Assembly (NCBI GenBank): GCA_022478985.1
Contig: JAKSZP010012143.1
Coordinates: 40,578 to 104,577, forward strand
Direction of reading: 5' to 3'
Origin: Massospora cicadina
Taxonomy: Eukaryota; Entomophthoromycota; Entomophthoromycetes; Entomophthorales; Entomophthoraceae
DNA length: 64,000 nucleotides
The notes beneath the pieces were generated by a model, which worked only from the letters and a program-made list of their open reading frames with translations, made no database searches and had not been told where the DNA came from. A program made the position numbers and the translations under genes. The stretch's first letter is position 1. Every line of letters begins with the position of its first letter. Shown piece by piece: positions 12,112-24,639 of this stretch.

Positions 12112-12449
12112 TAGAATCTACTAAATTTTATTGAGGAAGAACTGAGGTTTCAGCATGAAGCGCCTCATCCTTCATGATAGAAGCACTTTTTCCGCCTCCT
12201 CTGCGAGTTTTTCAACAGTTCTTGACACTATGACGGAATCCATTGCAGTAGGAGCATTGATGTATGAGGAGGTTTCTGGTTCTAAACAACGTGGACTTGA
12301 GGAAATCTGGGAGAGGCAAGTGCAGAGGACCTGGAATGCTAGGTAGAGGCAGGAATTTCATTAAGTGCTTCCTTACTTTCCTAGATACAGGTGAAGTTGC
12401 TCTTCTGGAAAATCATGTGCATCTGGACCTCAGGATAGGATCCTAACGT

Positions 12450-13200
12450 GGAGATGACCGAATTTAAGGAGTTGTCCAGTGTAATATGATTATTGGTTAC
12501 CAAAGGTTATGCTTGAGCATAGAATTATCTGTTGAACTCCACAGGACTTTCTCTTTGTATAATTGAATAGCCATGAACGCCTGCTTCTTTTCGGCCAAGG
12601 TCCAGTAGCTTCCAAACTCCTGTATTAGGGCCATATGGACTTGTTCCCAAGTGTGACATTTCTTTAAATGAGGATTCATAATTTCCTGGAATACTATTCA
12701 GGCAGGAGTGGATGTGCTTCACCTTCTGGTAATCAGCAACTTCCTCCAATAAGCTCTCATTAATGTAAAGGAAAGCTGCAATACTCACCTGTCTTGTTGT
12801 TATTTCTCCTAAAAAGTAGGCTTAAAGTTAGTCACAATAGTAGTGGAAAAAGTTTTGATGGCAGGAAATTGTGCAGGCTCAGAAATTTCAGTTTCCGCAT
12901 AGCCGCGAGGAGCCTGTTAGACTAATTGTTATCAAATTCCTTCTAGGGCCCCCTTAAATTTTATCCCAATTTCGGTTTAGAGAGGTGATTGAGGCTTTAA
13001 GGGCAACTTGCTCCTTAAGAACTTGAATTTTGGTATGTTGGAGGTGCAGCTGACTCTCAAAGTTACTCAATTAAAATTTTGAACCTGTGACAGGTTGTTT
13101 GAACTGGTTGATGCAGTTATTAGTGAGCTTGCAATGCGCTGAAATTTGTCATTTTGTCCAACAAAGCATTTATTAAGACTATGGGATTGAGAGAGATTCC
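12450..13200 (-). pseudogene. G4 gag remnant
   Basis: 12,788-12,497 reads, across two overlapping frames, like the gypsy capsid-type core: KVKHIHSCLNSIPGNYES then a SHLGTSPYGPNT/FGSYWTLAEKKQAF stretch. This parallels KVQHIFLCL and AEVKEALVAEFGSKQS in the G2 gag. Upstream (about 13,060-12,960) a stretch of KIQVLKEQVALKASITSL could form a coiled coil. Stops interrupt both ends. Confidence 0.6.
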
Positions 13201-14159
13201 ATCTACTTGGAGCTTTCATCCGTGAGCCACAACTTGTATTTGACTCCTTTAAAAGATTAAGCGCTGTTAGAACGTCTTGTTCTCAGGTGTTTTTAGGATT
13301 GCCAGGAGTAGGTACCAGATAACTGGAGAATCCCTAGAGTACCCAGGGACCTTCTAAATTTCTGGCCCTTCAGGGCCTTCTGAAACTTCTGGTTCCAAGG
13401 GCCCTTAAGGCCTTTCAGTCCCAGGGGCATCATTGCAGGAGGTTAACTCCTGGTAATGCTGCTGAAGTGTTCAACAATATTCTCAATCTGATTAAGGCAT
13501 TGGCCCCATGTGGACTTGAGGAGTTGTACATTTTGATGAAGCTGGTCCTTAAGGTAGCCCAAAGTTTCATTATCTTGTATAACAAAAAGTTTATGAGCCT
13601 CATATATCAGCCAAAATTTATTGACAATGGATCATTGATTGTTGTGAATGAAGGAGGAGTTAGCATCATAGAAATTAACATTATTTTGGTGTAGGGTTTT
13701 AGTGACCCCTAGTTGTTAAACTATCTCATGGTGATGTAAACCAACTATTTTTAAAATGTGTTGTATAGCTGGATGGTCAAAGTATAGAGTAGCGTTCTGT
13801 GTCCAAATCCATTTTATCTTAGGGTAGTAGGGCTTTGGTGTATGATCTCACATTGTGGAAGGAACCAAAAAGGCCTGAGATTGACTAAAGCAGCCTTCCA
13901 TGGAGTAGATGGCATTCAATACTTGTTGAAAGATCTTACTGAAGTAATTATATTAGAGTTGATACTGATCATGATCAGAAGAAGATAAAATAAATTAATA
14001 AAGTGTCCTAGAATTATAGGCTTTCAGTTTGTAGAGGAGTTAAAACTTAAAGGTGTTAATTCATTGAGCTGCGCTTCTTACTGATAATCAGGTTGGACTT
14101 CTTAAATGCTTATATTCTCCATTCTTTGTGATATAAGTTTTTACTTGGGAAACTCAGAG
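13201..14159 (-). mobile_element. G4 leader region
   Basis: Sequence between the gag remnant and the primer-binding site. No domain is recognised on either strand. Around 13,330-13,430 several short direct repeats share CCCTTCAGGGCCTTC or AAGGGCCCTTAAGG-like words. Confidence 0.4.
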
Positions 14160-14177
14160 CCACTGTAGTGAGAACCA
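14160..14177 (-). other. tRNA primer-binding site of G4
   Basis: On the minus strand this reads TGGTTCTCACTACAGTGG, two differences from the G3 site. It lies four bases inside the LTR edge, so G4 is transcribed leftward and its 5' LTR is at 14,182-15,401. Confidence 0.75.
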
Positions 14178-14181
14178 CTTA

Positions 14182-15401
14182 TGTCAGCTTTACAGTTCTC
14201 TTGACTTTAGCCAAGGTTTAGAATAACTTGAAGCTGAGAAATTAGTAGTGAGATAGATAAAAAATAAAAAGATGGAGTGAAATAGACTACTTTATTGAGT
14301 CAAAAGTTGCCAATAATCACTTGATGTGGAGGGACATGGTGCCAAGGGGACTCCATGGTCCAGTACAATCAGGATTTCTACCTCCTTATGGATTGTCTGC
14401 TTGGTTGACGCCATCCATTGTTTTGAATCATTCTCATAATTGTAATGGTGGGATCCACGCCTTTTGAGGTTTGAATAGTGGAGGTGCAATACTAGAATTC
14501 ATCTTCATTAATCTATGTACGTATAATGCTTCTAGATCAAACTTTCCACTAGTGCTTTCAAGAAAAGTTTTGATTGTGAGTGCTCAAGTGTTGACTTATT
14601 GAGGCTTTATTTTGGAGTATAAATTGTGACTTGCTTGTTATCTCAAATCCATACAAAAGCAAAGCCCTTTATCTAACAAAAGTAAGCCATCTTAGCAATA
14701 GCATGTTGGCTGTGATCTTGCCATGATGCCAGAAAATGCTTTTACATAACTATTAATTTAAATAGATATTAGGATAATGAGTTTTATCAATGAAATGGGA
14801 AATATAAGAACAAAACATCCAGTACTCTTACAATTGAGGGCGCTGATCTTTACAAGGGAAAAGGAATTGGAAGATCATCATACTGTTCTTGGATGCTTCA
14901 TCTTCTTGGGTTGCAGATTCATGGTTTATACTTGGAAGAGAAGGTCAGAATTGTGAAAAGGTAACAGTTAATTGAGGTTAGGAGTGGTGATGGGATATTC
15001 CATAATTGGCTGCTTCATAATTTGGCCATATACTTTTTCAAAATTTCTAGATTATTACGCACTCCTCCCATTACAGCCCAGCATTTTATCAGCAACAGGA
15101 AAGTCAAAAAAAGAGTATTGTGAGAATGAAAATAAAAGAGAGAGCTGGAATTGTCAGGATCAGGAAATTAGTTTTTGAAGCAAAATTCTTAAATTGTATT
15201 ATAAAATCATTATAAAAATGGATGAAAATTATGGGAAATTTGTGATGTTTTAAAAATTGTGGATTTTTTTGGGAGAAAAGAGTAGTGGTATAGGAACCTT
15301 ACCTAAAGTTTAATGAGCCATTTTGGTAGCGTAGCTGAGGGATTTATCTGCATAAGAGCCTAATCCTCTTAATGTAAACACTTATAGGCAAGGTGTGAAC
15401 A
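14182..15401 (-). repeat. 5' LTR of G4
   Basis: Read on +, it runs from TGTCAGC to GTGTGAACA (TG...CA termini). The left edge is set by the adjacent primer-binding site. The right edge is set by loss of similarity to the second copy, which ends at 18,964 in GGGAACA. About 14,640-15,401 aligns with 17,130-17,239 plus 18,301-18,964. Confidence 0.7.
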
Positions 15402-17050
15402 GGAGAATATACATAAGAAAGAGGGTAAAGGCTCTGAAAATTCTTACACCACCCTTCTCTTTTATCACAACCTTTTAACAAAGTTAAGGCGTTTAAATTT
15501 TTCTTGATGAGGAATTCCGCATTAGGTGGGGTACAGCAATATCACAATGGTGCGAAGGTTGTAAGGGGAACAGAAGAGTAAGTTACCTTTCCCTGTAAAC
15601 CAGGTGTTGAACCGTGGAGACTGCACCGCTGTGGACCAATTGGGATGCGAAGGGAAGTAAAGACATGGGGGTAGGATGCTAAGTGAATGCTGGAACAGCT
15701 TTGGAAGGGAGGTTCTGTGGGAATAAGGTTGGCTGCCCTATCATCAAGCAAAAGTTTTGAAGCAAGGCAAGGTCCCATTAGTGAGAGTACAAGGGGCTGC
15801 ATAAGTTGTGGAAGTAAACGTAACCTCAGAAAATGCCAGAGTTGCAATCTCATTGCTTTAGCTAAGATGCATCTTAGCTATGGCAAGCGCAGCATTAAAC
15901 CCCAGGCTGAGTCAAAGGCTATTCCCCACTCACTCTGTGAGGATTAGTCATGAAGAGGGTTTAATTTTATATAAATAAAGCAAGAGAATTACCAGCAAAA
16001 ATATCAAATAGAGCCAGGAGCAAACCTTTTAAATAAATAATTGTAAATTGGTTTATATTAAAGTTTATCAATTGCTAAATAATTCCATCTATTGTCCAAC
16101 AACAGTTCACAATATGCTGCCAATCCATATCTCTCTAAATCATCCCCAAACGCTTGATAATAATATAATACTCCCACTTGTCACTTCCTAAATCTCCATC
16201 TTGACCTATTTATGAGCCAGAGATTTATTTTAATAAATATCTCTTTATCTGAATTTGACATTACATTGTATATCTGCTTTTTGGCGTCTAGATCAGTAGG
16301 GCGCGATCCTCAGGGTTGGCACACCTGATTATTTAAGTGCTGTGGCTATTAACCACCCACAACTGCTTTTACCAACAGGAAACTCTAATAGTGCAACCAG
16401 TGTGGCGATGGTGCTCCAGCTTGGTGCCTAACGAGGAGTTGAAGGTGAAGATAAGTTCCAAGTGATTTTTGATACTAGCAGAACCACCTTGGATGAAGAT
16501 AGGTGCAGAGCTAGCAAGCCACCCAGGCGAGTTGCAGTGGGTTGAAGGCGCTGTCTGGGCTACCCAGTCCAATAGCTCTGAGGGCGTAAGGCGCTGTACT
16601 TAGTGCTGGCGCTAGTTGATCCTGATGTGAATCTCTTGGTTGGTACTATGAATTGGGGGTTTACTGCTTGAAAAATGCTGAGAGCATAGTCAAGGCCATT
16701 CCATTGTATTGTGGGTTGGTAATCTTCATATTGTCAGCCCTTCCCATTATCAGGGCTTCCATGTCACCATTGTGAAAGAACCAGTTGCAACATCCAGCAC
16801 CCTTCCAGCCAATCCCAGAGGAACAGAAGGAGGCAACTGAAGTCCTTGGACTGAAACCAGGAAATGCAAATCCTCATAATTAGAACCAGTGCACATCAAG
16901 TGATGTATCATTGAAGGTGGCTGGAGAAACACACAAGGAAACAAGTGATCCAACAAAAAGACTTACAGACATGAAAAAGGTCCTCAGCAGACAAGAAGGA
17001 TATATGGGGAGTTACGCTGCACTGCAGCAGAATAATTAAAATTGACTGAC
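15402..17050. other. Unassigned stretch between two G4-type LTRs
   Basis: I recognise no gene here. On +, 15,800-15,860 encodes CISCGSKRNLRKCQSC (C-X2-C-X8-C-X2-C spacing), but the rest of a zinc-finger domain is not seen. On -, 16,956-16,750 and 16,572-16,369 are short open stretches of unknown origin. It may be leftover internal sequence of the element whose LTR lies at its right. Confidence 0.4.
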
Positions 17051-18964
17051 TTATTATGTTAGGTGCAGGGGAGCCCAAGTTCATAATAGTGGTCAACACA
17101 CAGCACACATGGAACCACCTGAGGTTTTAAGCATCAATGATATGATGACCTCACCGCCCATTATCCAACATGAAGTGAGCCATATTAGCAAGGGCACGCT
17201 ATCCATAATATATGCCATAATTTCAGAAAATGTTTTTACTTTTTTAACACTAGTGGTGCCCAACCTAAAAGGGGGAGACGCCACACATCTTTATTTGTTG
17301 ATGAGCCAAACAAAGGGATTATTGTAAATAAAAAATGATAAGTATAGCCTTAAGTTAGCACCCTAGGAAACCATATCAGATGGTAAAGAAGCTTTAGGAA
17401 ACTTTTGTCCAGCGCCCGCTTTACCTGGTGTGCCATGGCAGACAACATTGGGGTAGGAGCATCAGCGACATGTGGCATAAGGAGGTATAGTTGTGGGTTT
17501 TCTTCATTTATGAGGCCGGCGATGTCCTTTGCCTCAACATATTGAGCAAGTTGATGCCCATCGAAAGTGATGAGAGCAGGCACACAGCTGAACGACTTGA
17601 TGCGCTAGCAGGTTTGGGGATAATTGGGGTCAAAAAGAGAAGTTTTTGCTGCATCAATGCAAGTGCAGCTTGCACCAAAAGTGATCTCCTCAATTTCATT
17701 TTTTGCATCTTCATCAAAATCATGGGTGAAGTTTGGGATAGGAATATCCTCAACTAGGGGTTCCATTGCCCCATGAAGCTGCTGGCAAAGTAGTAGGCTG
17801 GCAGGAGCAGCTGCGGCCTCCATGGCCATAACTTTATAAATTTTATAATTTGAAAAACAAGTTTTTGGTCTAAGGTGAGAGCGTAAATTGGGAGGATTAA
17901 TAATAAAATTTTTTCCAAAGCAAAAACCAGCTTGACACCAAATGGCCAGTCTCTGTCATCAAGCCATATGAGGCACTTTAATGAATATTGCTCTGCCAAC
18001 ACTGAACCAGCTACTTAAATAGGAGTAATGGCCAAAGCTGTGTGGTTTTGTACTGTCAAGCATGGTTTCTCAGCTAAAACTGATCCAGCCATCAGCTCAC
18101 AAATACATAAGCTGATCAATTTTTAGAAATTTAAACTTTTATTGGCTGTCGTTTTAGCAGCAGCACCAGAATTTCCCAAAATTGGAGGCGGGAGGATTGA
18201 GCCCCATTATGAAAATTGGGACAAGGCATCAGCTGGGGTGCCGCTGGAGTGGGACGCTGCAGAAGCAGCAGAGGCGGAAACTGCATGGCACTTGCGCTTC
18301 CAGAAAATGCTTTTACATAAGTGGTAAATTAAAACAAAATAAAGTATTAAGTGTTTAATAAAATAAGAAACATGTGAACAAAATAGCAATTACTCTTACA
18401 AATTATTTTGCTGGTCTTTATAAGGGAATATAAATTGGGGGTTACCATACTGCTCTAGGATGCTTCATCCGCTTCCTCTAGTTGCAGGTTCATTATTCAT
18501 GGTTGGAATAGAAGGTCAGAATTGCGAGATAGTCACATTAATTGAGGTTAGGAGTGGTGATGGGACATGCCATGATTGTCTGCACTCTAATTAAGACACA
18601 AAATTGTCAAAAATTTCCGGATTGAGACTCACTCCACCTGTGGTAACCCAGTACTTGATCAGCAACAGAATAGTCAAAAAGGGGATATCAGCAGAATAAA
18701 ATAAAATGAAGAGTTGGAATTTACAGGCTTAGAAAGTTAACTTTTATAGCAAAATAGTAAAATTGGACTTTGAAAATTAACAAGAAAAGGTAAGCAAAAT
18801 TTGGTGAATTAGTTTTTTGAATATTGGGGATTTTTGGGAGAAAAGTGTAGTGGCGTATGAGACTTACATTGAGTTAAATGAATTTTTTGGTGGCATAGAT
18901 TAGGGATTTCTCTGATATGTGCCTAATCCTCTCAAGGTTAAACCTATTAGTCAAGGTGGGAACA
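17050..18964 (-). repeat. Second G4-type LTR, incomplete, split by hL-1
   Basis: 18,301-18,964 aligns with 14,730-15,401, and the sequence left of hL-1 (about 17,130-17,239) aligns with about 14,640-14,745, for example GTGAGCCAT against GTAAGCCAT. Removing 17,240-18,300 and one duplication copy restores a continuous match. The left limit is uncertain and no matching 5 bp duplication was found, so it is either a damaged solo LTR or the remnant of a deleted element. Confidence 0.65.
17240..18300 (-). mobile_element. Half-LINE hL-1 (ORF1 3' part only), 5'-truncated
   Basis: 1,061 bp on the minus strand, flanked by a 16 bp target duplication (CAGAAAATGTTTTTAC at 17,224-17,239 and CAGAAAATGCTTTTAC at 18,301-18,316, one mismatch). 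The un-duplicated site is still visible in the sister LTR at 14,730-14,745. It begins inside the ORF1 zinc-knuckle region (KRKCHAVSAS) and continues as broken ORF1 C-terminal sequence, with QLYLLMPHVADAPTPMLSAM at about 17,490-17,430, nearly identical to hL-4. It ends in tail T1 and an A run (T run on +). There is no endonuclease or RT part. Confidence 0.88.
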
Positions 18965-19739
18965 GTGTAAGTCCTGGAGAGAACTCTCTGCGCCTAAATA
19001 GGGAGGATTATCCCTTTAGAACCAAGAAGAAGCAAAGAAGACTACTCACCCCTCACCAACTAGGGCAATTTAGCCCATGCTGTTGATGAGAGGTGGGTGA
19101 CAGCTTACCCCCTGAAGGTTACTGCTTTTCCCACTCTTCTCACCACCACGGGATTGGTGGAGATGATCAAGGGAGTTTCAGGAGGTGGTGGTGGCCAAGA
19201 TCCATTGCTAACAGCAAGGGTGCAGCTCCCCACCATACCAGAAGTCATCCCCACCTAGTTTGAGTCCCTTTAAAGAGGGTAAGTTAATAGTAAATTATAT
19301 CACGTTCAAATCACCTTCAGGCTCAAACTTGTTTTTATGACCTCCTATCCTATTGTCAATAAAGGTGACTCCACTCAACAGGTTTATGTAAGCCAAACTC
19401 ATTCAATTTAAAATAGGATTGTCACTACATGCCTTGTCCTTAAGCACATCCTGTTAGCCATTTTGAAAATTGCCACTGGCTTTTGTGGCAGAAGCGTGCA
19501 GGAAAAAATTATAAGATTTTAATACTGATCTAGCCATTCAACCCAGATCCAAATCAACATCAGTATACTAATTAGTGTGGCAATCTGCCATTCTACCTTT
19601 GTGAAGATATTTCTCAAGCATTAATGGCACTTTCCCTATTCCCTAATTGTTGAGCTTATAAGGCAGAAATCCCCAGAAAGTATTTTTTAGTACTAGACGG
19701 TCCTCCCCAGAAAGTATTGCTATCACTCTATCTTATTAT
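18965..19739. other. Unassigned stretch with one micro-insertion
   Basis: No gene or domain is recognised on either strand. The only clear structure is the 19 bp LINE-tail insertion at 19,685-19,703. Confidence 0.5.
19685..19703 (-). mobile_element. Micro-insertion of a LINE 3' tail (copy 1)
   Basis: Nineteen bases, on the minus strand GGACCGTCTAGTACTAAAA, sit between two exact 15 bp copies of TCCCCAGAAAGTATT (19,670-19,684 and 19,704-19,718). Non-A content is about 15 bases and matches the T1 tail of LINE-A. This is the structure of target-primed reverse transcription stopped almost at once. Confidence 0.85.
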
Positions 19740-20057
19740 TACATTTACCTTTTTATATAACCGAGGTAAGCCAACCAGGGGATGTACATTACCAAACTAA
19801 AGCTAAAAATTATAATAAAAAATAACGTATCAAACAAAACGCCCAAAATGGACAAATCAATTGAATCATACCTAACAAATATCCAACCAGGTGGGCAGCG
19901 AATACTGCTATCTCTCCATGGTGGATGGGGAGGGGGGATTGGAGGGCTCGTCTTTGGCTGCATCCATCTCATTCCAGAGTAGGGTGCGTGTTAAGGCAGA
20001 TAGTAAGGGTGTGGGGGCATCAGCGGCATGGGGTTCGATATCCTTGATGACTGGAAC

Positions 20058-21620
<1,563 letters not shown>

Positions 21621-21830
21621 GGGTTTGGAATGACTGGGCGAGTCAGTCCAAGCGCGTTTTCCTGTCAGACGGAAAATGGAGGGGGGAGTTTTACCGCTTC
21701 CCCACTCTGGGACAGTTGGTGGTGGATCTGACAAAATCGGAGTAAGACTTTGGTGTGTAATTAAGTGTTTGCTTTTAATTAACTGAATAAATTGCTTGTA
21801 AAGTTACGCTGAGTGGATATTCCATTTACC

Positions 21831-22770
21831 TTAGTTTTGTTAAAATATAATCTTTTGATTTTCCAAATTAAATTAAATTAAGTAATTCACATACCAATTT
21901 TCAGCTATGTGGGCCAATCTTGGAAACAGGCAGGTGGTGGTATTGCCCCTACTCACTATCAACCAAACTGTGTGGATAGCTCTAACAGAGGTAATCTGGA
22001 CTCTTCTTTGGGTGATGAATCATCCTAGGTGGCATTAAAGTCTTATTGTCTTCAGCAAGCTCCATGAAAAACAAAAGCAATCACAAAAGAATGAGGGTAG
22101 AAGGCACCATGACCTTTCTCTCACTGCTAAATTTTACTTTTTGAAAACAACAATCACCTGAAAATTTTGCCTTATTGAATCAAATGAATATGATGGTAAA
22201 ATCCACTGAGAGCTCATCCGTTGCGTTAGAATTCACAAAACAAACCCCAAATTGCAGAATTCTCAGTTGCCAACTTGTGTGTCAACCCATATTACCTGCT
22301 CCAAAACTGCGGCTGAAAAAGTAGATGCAAATCCAGATTTATCAATACAAGGCGGAAGCACAAATAATCCTGCATTTACTGTCTACCTCAGTCGACTATG
22401 AGTTGAATGAGGGTAAACAAATCAGTGTACTCCACCCTGGAGGCGCATTTAACAAATTAACCAAGGTATCAGGAGGTATTACCACTTTCATTACCGCGCA
22501 GGAGGTTCAAACGGCTTTGCAGACCACCACCCTGTTTTAAATCAACTAAGGTGTACAAAATGAATTGACAGTAATTGTTGGATCAGTTGGCTTTCATTTA
22601 TACAATTTGGAAAAGCAGCCAACATGCCTAAACTGAATTGAGGGTAGGTGTCTAATTAGTTGGCCATCATTTTCATGCTTTAGAAAGCAACCAACACACC
22701 CAAGCTGATTCAGCATTGAGTATTGGATCAATTTTGTGGTCATTTTCATCAAAATCAAAATAAGATCTCA
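21831..22770. other. Unassigned stretch
   Basis: No domain is recognised. 22,325-22,540 is a short open frame on + without known motifs. About 22,585-22,740 contains two diverged copies of an 80-90 bp unit (each with AGTTGGC, then TTTCAT, AAGCA and CCAAC). Confidence 0.4.
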
Positions 22771-22772
22771 AC

Positions 22773-22816
22773 GGTGCGGTATCATCCCCAGGTCAGCCCA
22801 CCTCAAATAAAATTTA
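22773..22816 (+). mobile_element. SINE 3' fragment S1
   Basis: GGTGCGGTATCATCCCCAGG, then TCAGCCCACC and TCAAATAAAATTT, matches the last 45 bases of SINE copies S2-S4. The copy is strongly 5'-truncated. No clean target duplication was seen. Confidence 0.75.
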
Positions 22817-22927
22817 AAATTTAAAATCAGATTTTAATAACAACTAGCCAGTTAACCAATCAGACCGCGGAAAAATCCCAGAAATTATCTGCTGATGGTC
22901 AGATGAAGGCTGGAGGGATATATTGGT

Positions 22928-24630
22928 GTGAGGATGAACCTGAAAGGACCAAAAAATTGGCAGAAAGTAACTCCAAAACAGTTAAGGCAATCCAACCTGG
23001 CAAAAAGTCGAGTACCAACTTGGAAGGCACAGCAGGTGCCAGCGCTTAAATCCAAAGTGATACCAGCACCTCTCTCTGGGGTACCACCCCATAGGGAATC
23101 AGCAAAATTAAATTTAAGTTGGAACATAATCAAAAATAAGCGAGTTAAGGATGCATCAGGTGCATGTCAGAAAAAGCTAATGCCTACACCACCTATCATT
23201 AACCTCATGAAGCTGCTTTTGTAGCTAAAGTGAGGAAGAGAGGCAGAAACTCGATCACAACGTGAACTCCCTATGTCCACTCTGGCTCATGCATTTAGAG
23301 TCTATTATGGGCATAACTCAGTCGAGTTTTATACAAGAGATTATTTCACCTATTTTGAAGCAATAGCATGAGCCTTTCCAGTTGATACCACAATTCATGA
23401 AGTAGTGGAAAGCCACTATATTGGTTTAAGGTTTACAACTGCAGATGATGCAGACCGGGCAGCTTCTATTAAAATAGAGATTTCACATGGATCTCTTTGT
23501 TTATCTAGAACACGATCTAACTTATAGAAAATTTCTTAGGTAACTTTTTCTAATCTTCCAACTAAATTGGACCAAGAATCCCTAAAGCTTGCCCTGAATT
23601 GGGGATTGATGAAATTTGGGTCAGCTCTATCAGTAGACCTGTGTGCACCAGCCACTTATGCCCGACCCAGAGGGCTCTTATTGCTAGAGCATCATTTATC
23701 CCTAACCTAATGGTGACCCGCAACATAGAGGTTATCCAACGTGTTGCTGACATTGGATCCTGTTTAAAAATCTTCTTTGCTGATCCAAACCAGACATGAC
23801 CACGTTGCTAATGGTGTAATGCTTTGGGCCACCTATATAATTGTTGCATCGCTTGTAAACAAAATCTCTCATCCAGCAGCCAAGTCCCTGTGACGGGTAG
23901 AAACACTCTCATACAGCAGCAGCGGCCATCCTGAAACCTACCCATTGGGTAACTGTATAGGATATAACTCCTGCTGGCCTTTGAGTGGCAGTTAAGCAGG
24001 TACAACCAGTAGCACAGCTTTGTTCCCTTAATGCTGAAATCCCCCTGCCAGTTGGCACCGCTTCTTAGTTGCCAGACCCTTCACTAGCTCAAAATAAACG
24101 CAAATCTGCTTCATATAAAGCTAACGCAGTGGAAGCTAGTCCAGGGGCGGCATCTAAAATGAAGTTTGTACCACAAGACACTCAGAGAGGGGAGAAAGTA
24201 TGGAGTACCCCAAGTAGAGGAGGAGGTTTAAAGCCATCTACCCCCCACCATCTAAGGGGATTGCAACTAAGACTTCGTTCTCTGTATTGAAGGAGGTGAA
24301 CATGGACTCTGATACTTCAGAGGATGCCCAAATGGAGGAGTCCATGAAGCGCCCTAAGATTACTCCCGTGCAAAGCAGTGGGGATAATATCCTGGGATGG
24401 CTTACAGGCTCCTCAGACCTTCAGCTCAGAATAACCCCCTCCTCCATGTTGATCATCTCAAATTGCTGCTAAAAGTCATGCTCAAGGACTTAAAATGAGC
24501 AGCCTTATGGATGCAGGTTTAAGCTCTGGTAACCACCAGGATATGGGGGGCAGCTATGAGGCCTCAAAGGGGCGCCCTTCAGTCATTTAACTCTAATGGG
24601 CTGCGGATTACAAGCAGAGAGCCTGCCTTC
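22928..24630 (+). pseudogene. LINE-A ORF1, broken
   Basis: Around 23,410-23,510 one frame reads VVESHYIGLRFTTADDADRA, a stretch also matched in style by the ORF1 fragment at 63,500-64,000. A zinc knuckle of C-X2-C-X4-H-X4-C spacing lies at 23,806-23,847 (C, stop, W, CNALGHLYNCC) with a stop codon inside the first spacer. Downstream sequence is Ser/Pro/Lys-rich. Frames change at least three times. The expected role is RNA binding in the transposition particle. Confidence 0.65.
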
Positions 24631-24639
24631 TCTGCAACT

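Noticed and set aside
15790..15860. MYND-type zinc finger (C-X2-C-X8-C-X2-C)
   Set aside because: Only half the ligand set is present and the frame has no further support; probably chance.
16369..16956. Minus-strand host gene exons
   Set aside because: Two short open stretches without recognised motifs or convincing splice sites.
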